From: Acidobacteriota bacterium | GTDB lineage: Bacteria > Acidobacteriota > Terriglobia > Bryobacterales > Bryobacteraceae | DNA: 33,312 bases | NCBI GenBank assembly: GCA_025352795.1 | Contig: JANXSF010000043.1 | Location: 1 to 33,312 of the forward strand | Direction: 5' to 3' | In this document: in pieces, positions 32,843-33,312 of the stretch | Numbering within the stretch: position 1 is the stretch's first letter | How the letters are laid out: each line of letters starts with the position of its first letter | Notes under the pieces: model-generated | Told to the model about the DNA's origin: nothing | Database searches by the model: none | What the model saw: the letters and a program-made list of their open reading frames with translations, nothing else | Position numbers and translations under genes: made by a program

Positions 32843-33173
32843 TTAACGGGCTACCTTCTCTAATTGAGCCAAGGCCGACTTCACCAATCGCCCCCCGGCT
32901 TTTTCATCCAAATAACTCGATTTTGCCCGCCACGTTTCGTACCCGCCAACGGCAAATGCCTGCTCCGTTGGAATATAGCCTCGGTAATCATTCGCCAGTT
33001 CAATCATCATCGTGCTCCCAAAAGGACTGGCTTGTTTTACCGCAAGCCCTAACTCCACAAAAGCCTCGCCCGGCATGGTTGCTATCCCCAAGTTTCCAAT
33101 CTTCAACCCTTGTACCAACGTCTTCACACGAGTGCCGATCTCACTTACCAACAATTGCGATTCCCTGGCATAG
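32843..33173 (-). pseudogene. Ceramidase-like protein, C-terminal part, cut by an IS
   Basis: The reading frame for about 109 residues before the stop has MPGEAFVELGLAVKQ, ANDYRGYIPTEQAF, GGYETWRAKSSY and KSALAQLEKV, the C-terminal pattern of neutral/alkaline non-lysosomal ceramidases. The frame continues past 33174 only through IS sequence, so the N-terminal two thirds are lost or displaced to the right of the window. The stop is 2 bases beyond the convergent RHH gene stop. It would have cleaved ceramide or a similar amide, but the gene is broken here. Confidence 0.6.
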
Positions 33174-33312
33174 TGTAGTGGACCCCATTTTTTGGACAGA
33201 AAAAAGAGGTTTCTTAGATGGTGTGAAGGGATAGAAAATAAGGAGAGCCAATGCCCAGCACCAGAAAGAATCACCCGCCTTCGTTGAAGGCAAAAGTAGC
33301 CGTTGAGGCGAT
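33174..33312 (+). mobile_element. Left end of an IS3-family insertion sequence (partial)
   Basis: The element begins TGTAGTGGACCCC at 33174 and carries TTTTTTGGACAG close behind, typical IS3-family terminal sequence. A transposase frame starts at 33251 after AAGGAG. The rest lies outside the window. The end falls inside the ceramidase-like gene. A target duplication cannot be checked here. Confidence 0.7.
33251..33312 (+). CDS. IS3-family transposase OrfA, N-terminal fragment
   Basis: The visible residues MPSTRKNHPPSLKAKVAVEA match the start of IS3-type OrfA proteins, whose helix-turn-helix (typically ...K..VALEA...) binds the IS ends. AAGGAG at 33240-33245 sits correctly upstream. The frame runs off the end of the window, so completeness cannot be judged. 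Confidence 0.7.
   Translation, partial: MPSTRKNHPPSLKAKVAVEA

Overview
This window looks like a piece of a bacterial chromosome, most likely Acidobacteriota of the Solibacter/Bryobacter type. That placement rests on overall gene style (secreted NHL proteins, sulfatases, Zn-type DinB proteins, stand-alone CpaF, an rpsA-HU-HIT operon, SPFH proteins), not on a database search. GC looks moderate, near 50% by eye. No tRNA, rRNA or CRISPR array was seen. Both edges carry insertion-sequence material: an IS end with two 17-bp direct repeats at about 1-139, and the start of an IS3-type element from 33174 that interrupts a ceramidase-like gene.

Positions 191-14403 are ordinary host genes: a secreted NHL beta-propeller protein, a sugar-phosphate isomerase-like TIM barrel, a DinB-fold protein, a membrane-anchored GH113-like glycosidase, a glutamate/dicarboxylate-type symporter, the operon rpsA-HU-HIT (minus strand, with a clear sigma70 promoter), a CpaF/TadA ATPase, a sulfatase, the tRNA methyltransferase TrmO, a large flotillin-like protein and a secreted alpha/beta hydrolase.

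Positions 14400-31037 hold one unbroken, tightly packed minus-strand cluster of about 16.6 kb. It encodes a complete small siphovirus-like particle in transcription order: small basic protein, large terminase, portal, scaffold, P22-type coat, head-tail connectors, tail tube, tail assembly chaperone with a -1 frameshift site, very short tape measure, two distal-tail proteins, a lambda L/J-like tail tip with a four-cysteine Fe-S signature, and a large terminal tail protein with a TIM-barrel-like C-terminus. No integrase, repressor, replication, lysis or attachment-site signals are visible. The last stop codon overlaps the stop of the neighbouring host gene. Gene content, size and the ~220-residue tape measure resemble the Rhodobacter gene transfer agent (GTA). 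The best overall reading is a GTA-like or otherwise domesticated particle cluster; a defective prophage is the main alternative.

Positions 31255-32840 return to host genes on the plus strand: an MgtC/SapB membrane protein, then a two-gene unit of an SPFH protein and a 56-residue ribbon-helix-helix DNA-binding protein. The promoter region of this pair carries three 11-bp-spaced repeats that could be the operator of the ribbon-helix-helix protein.
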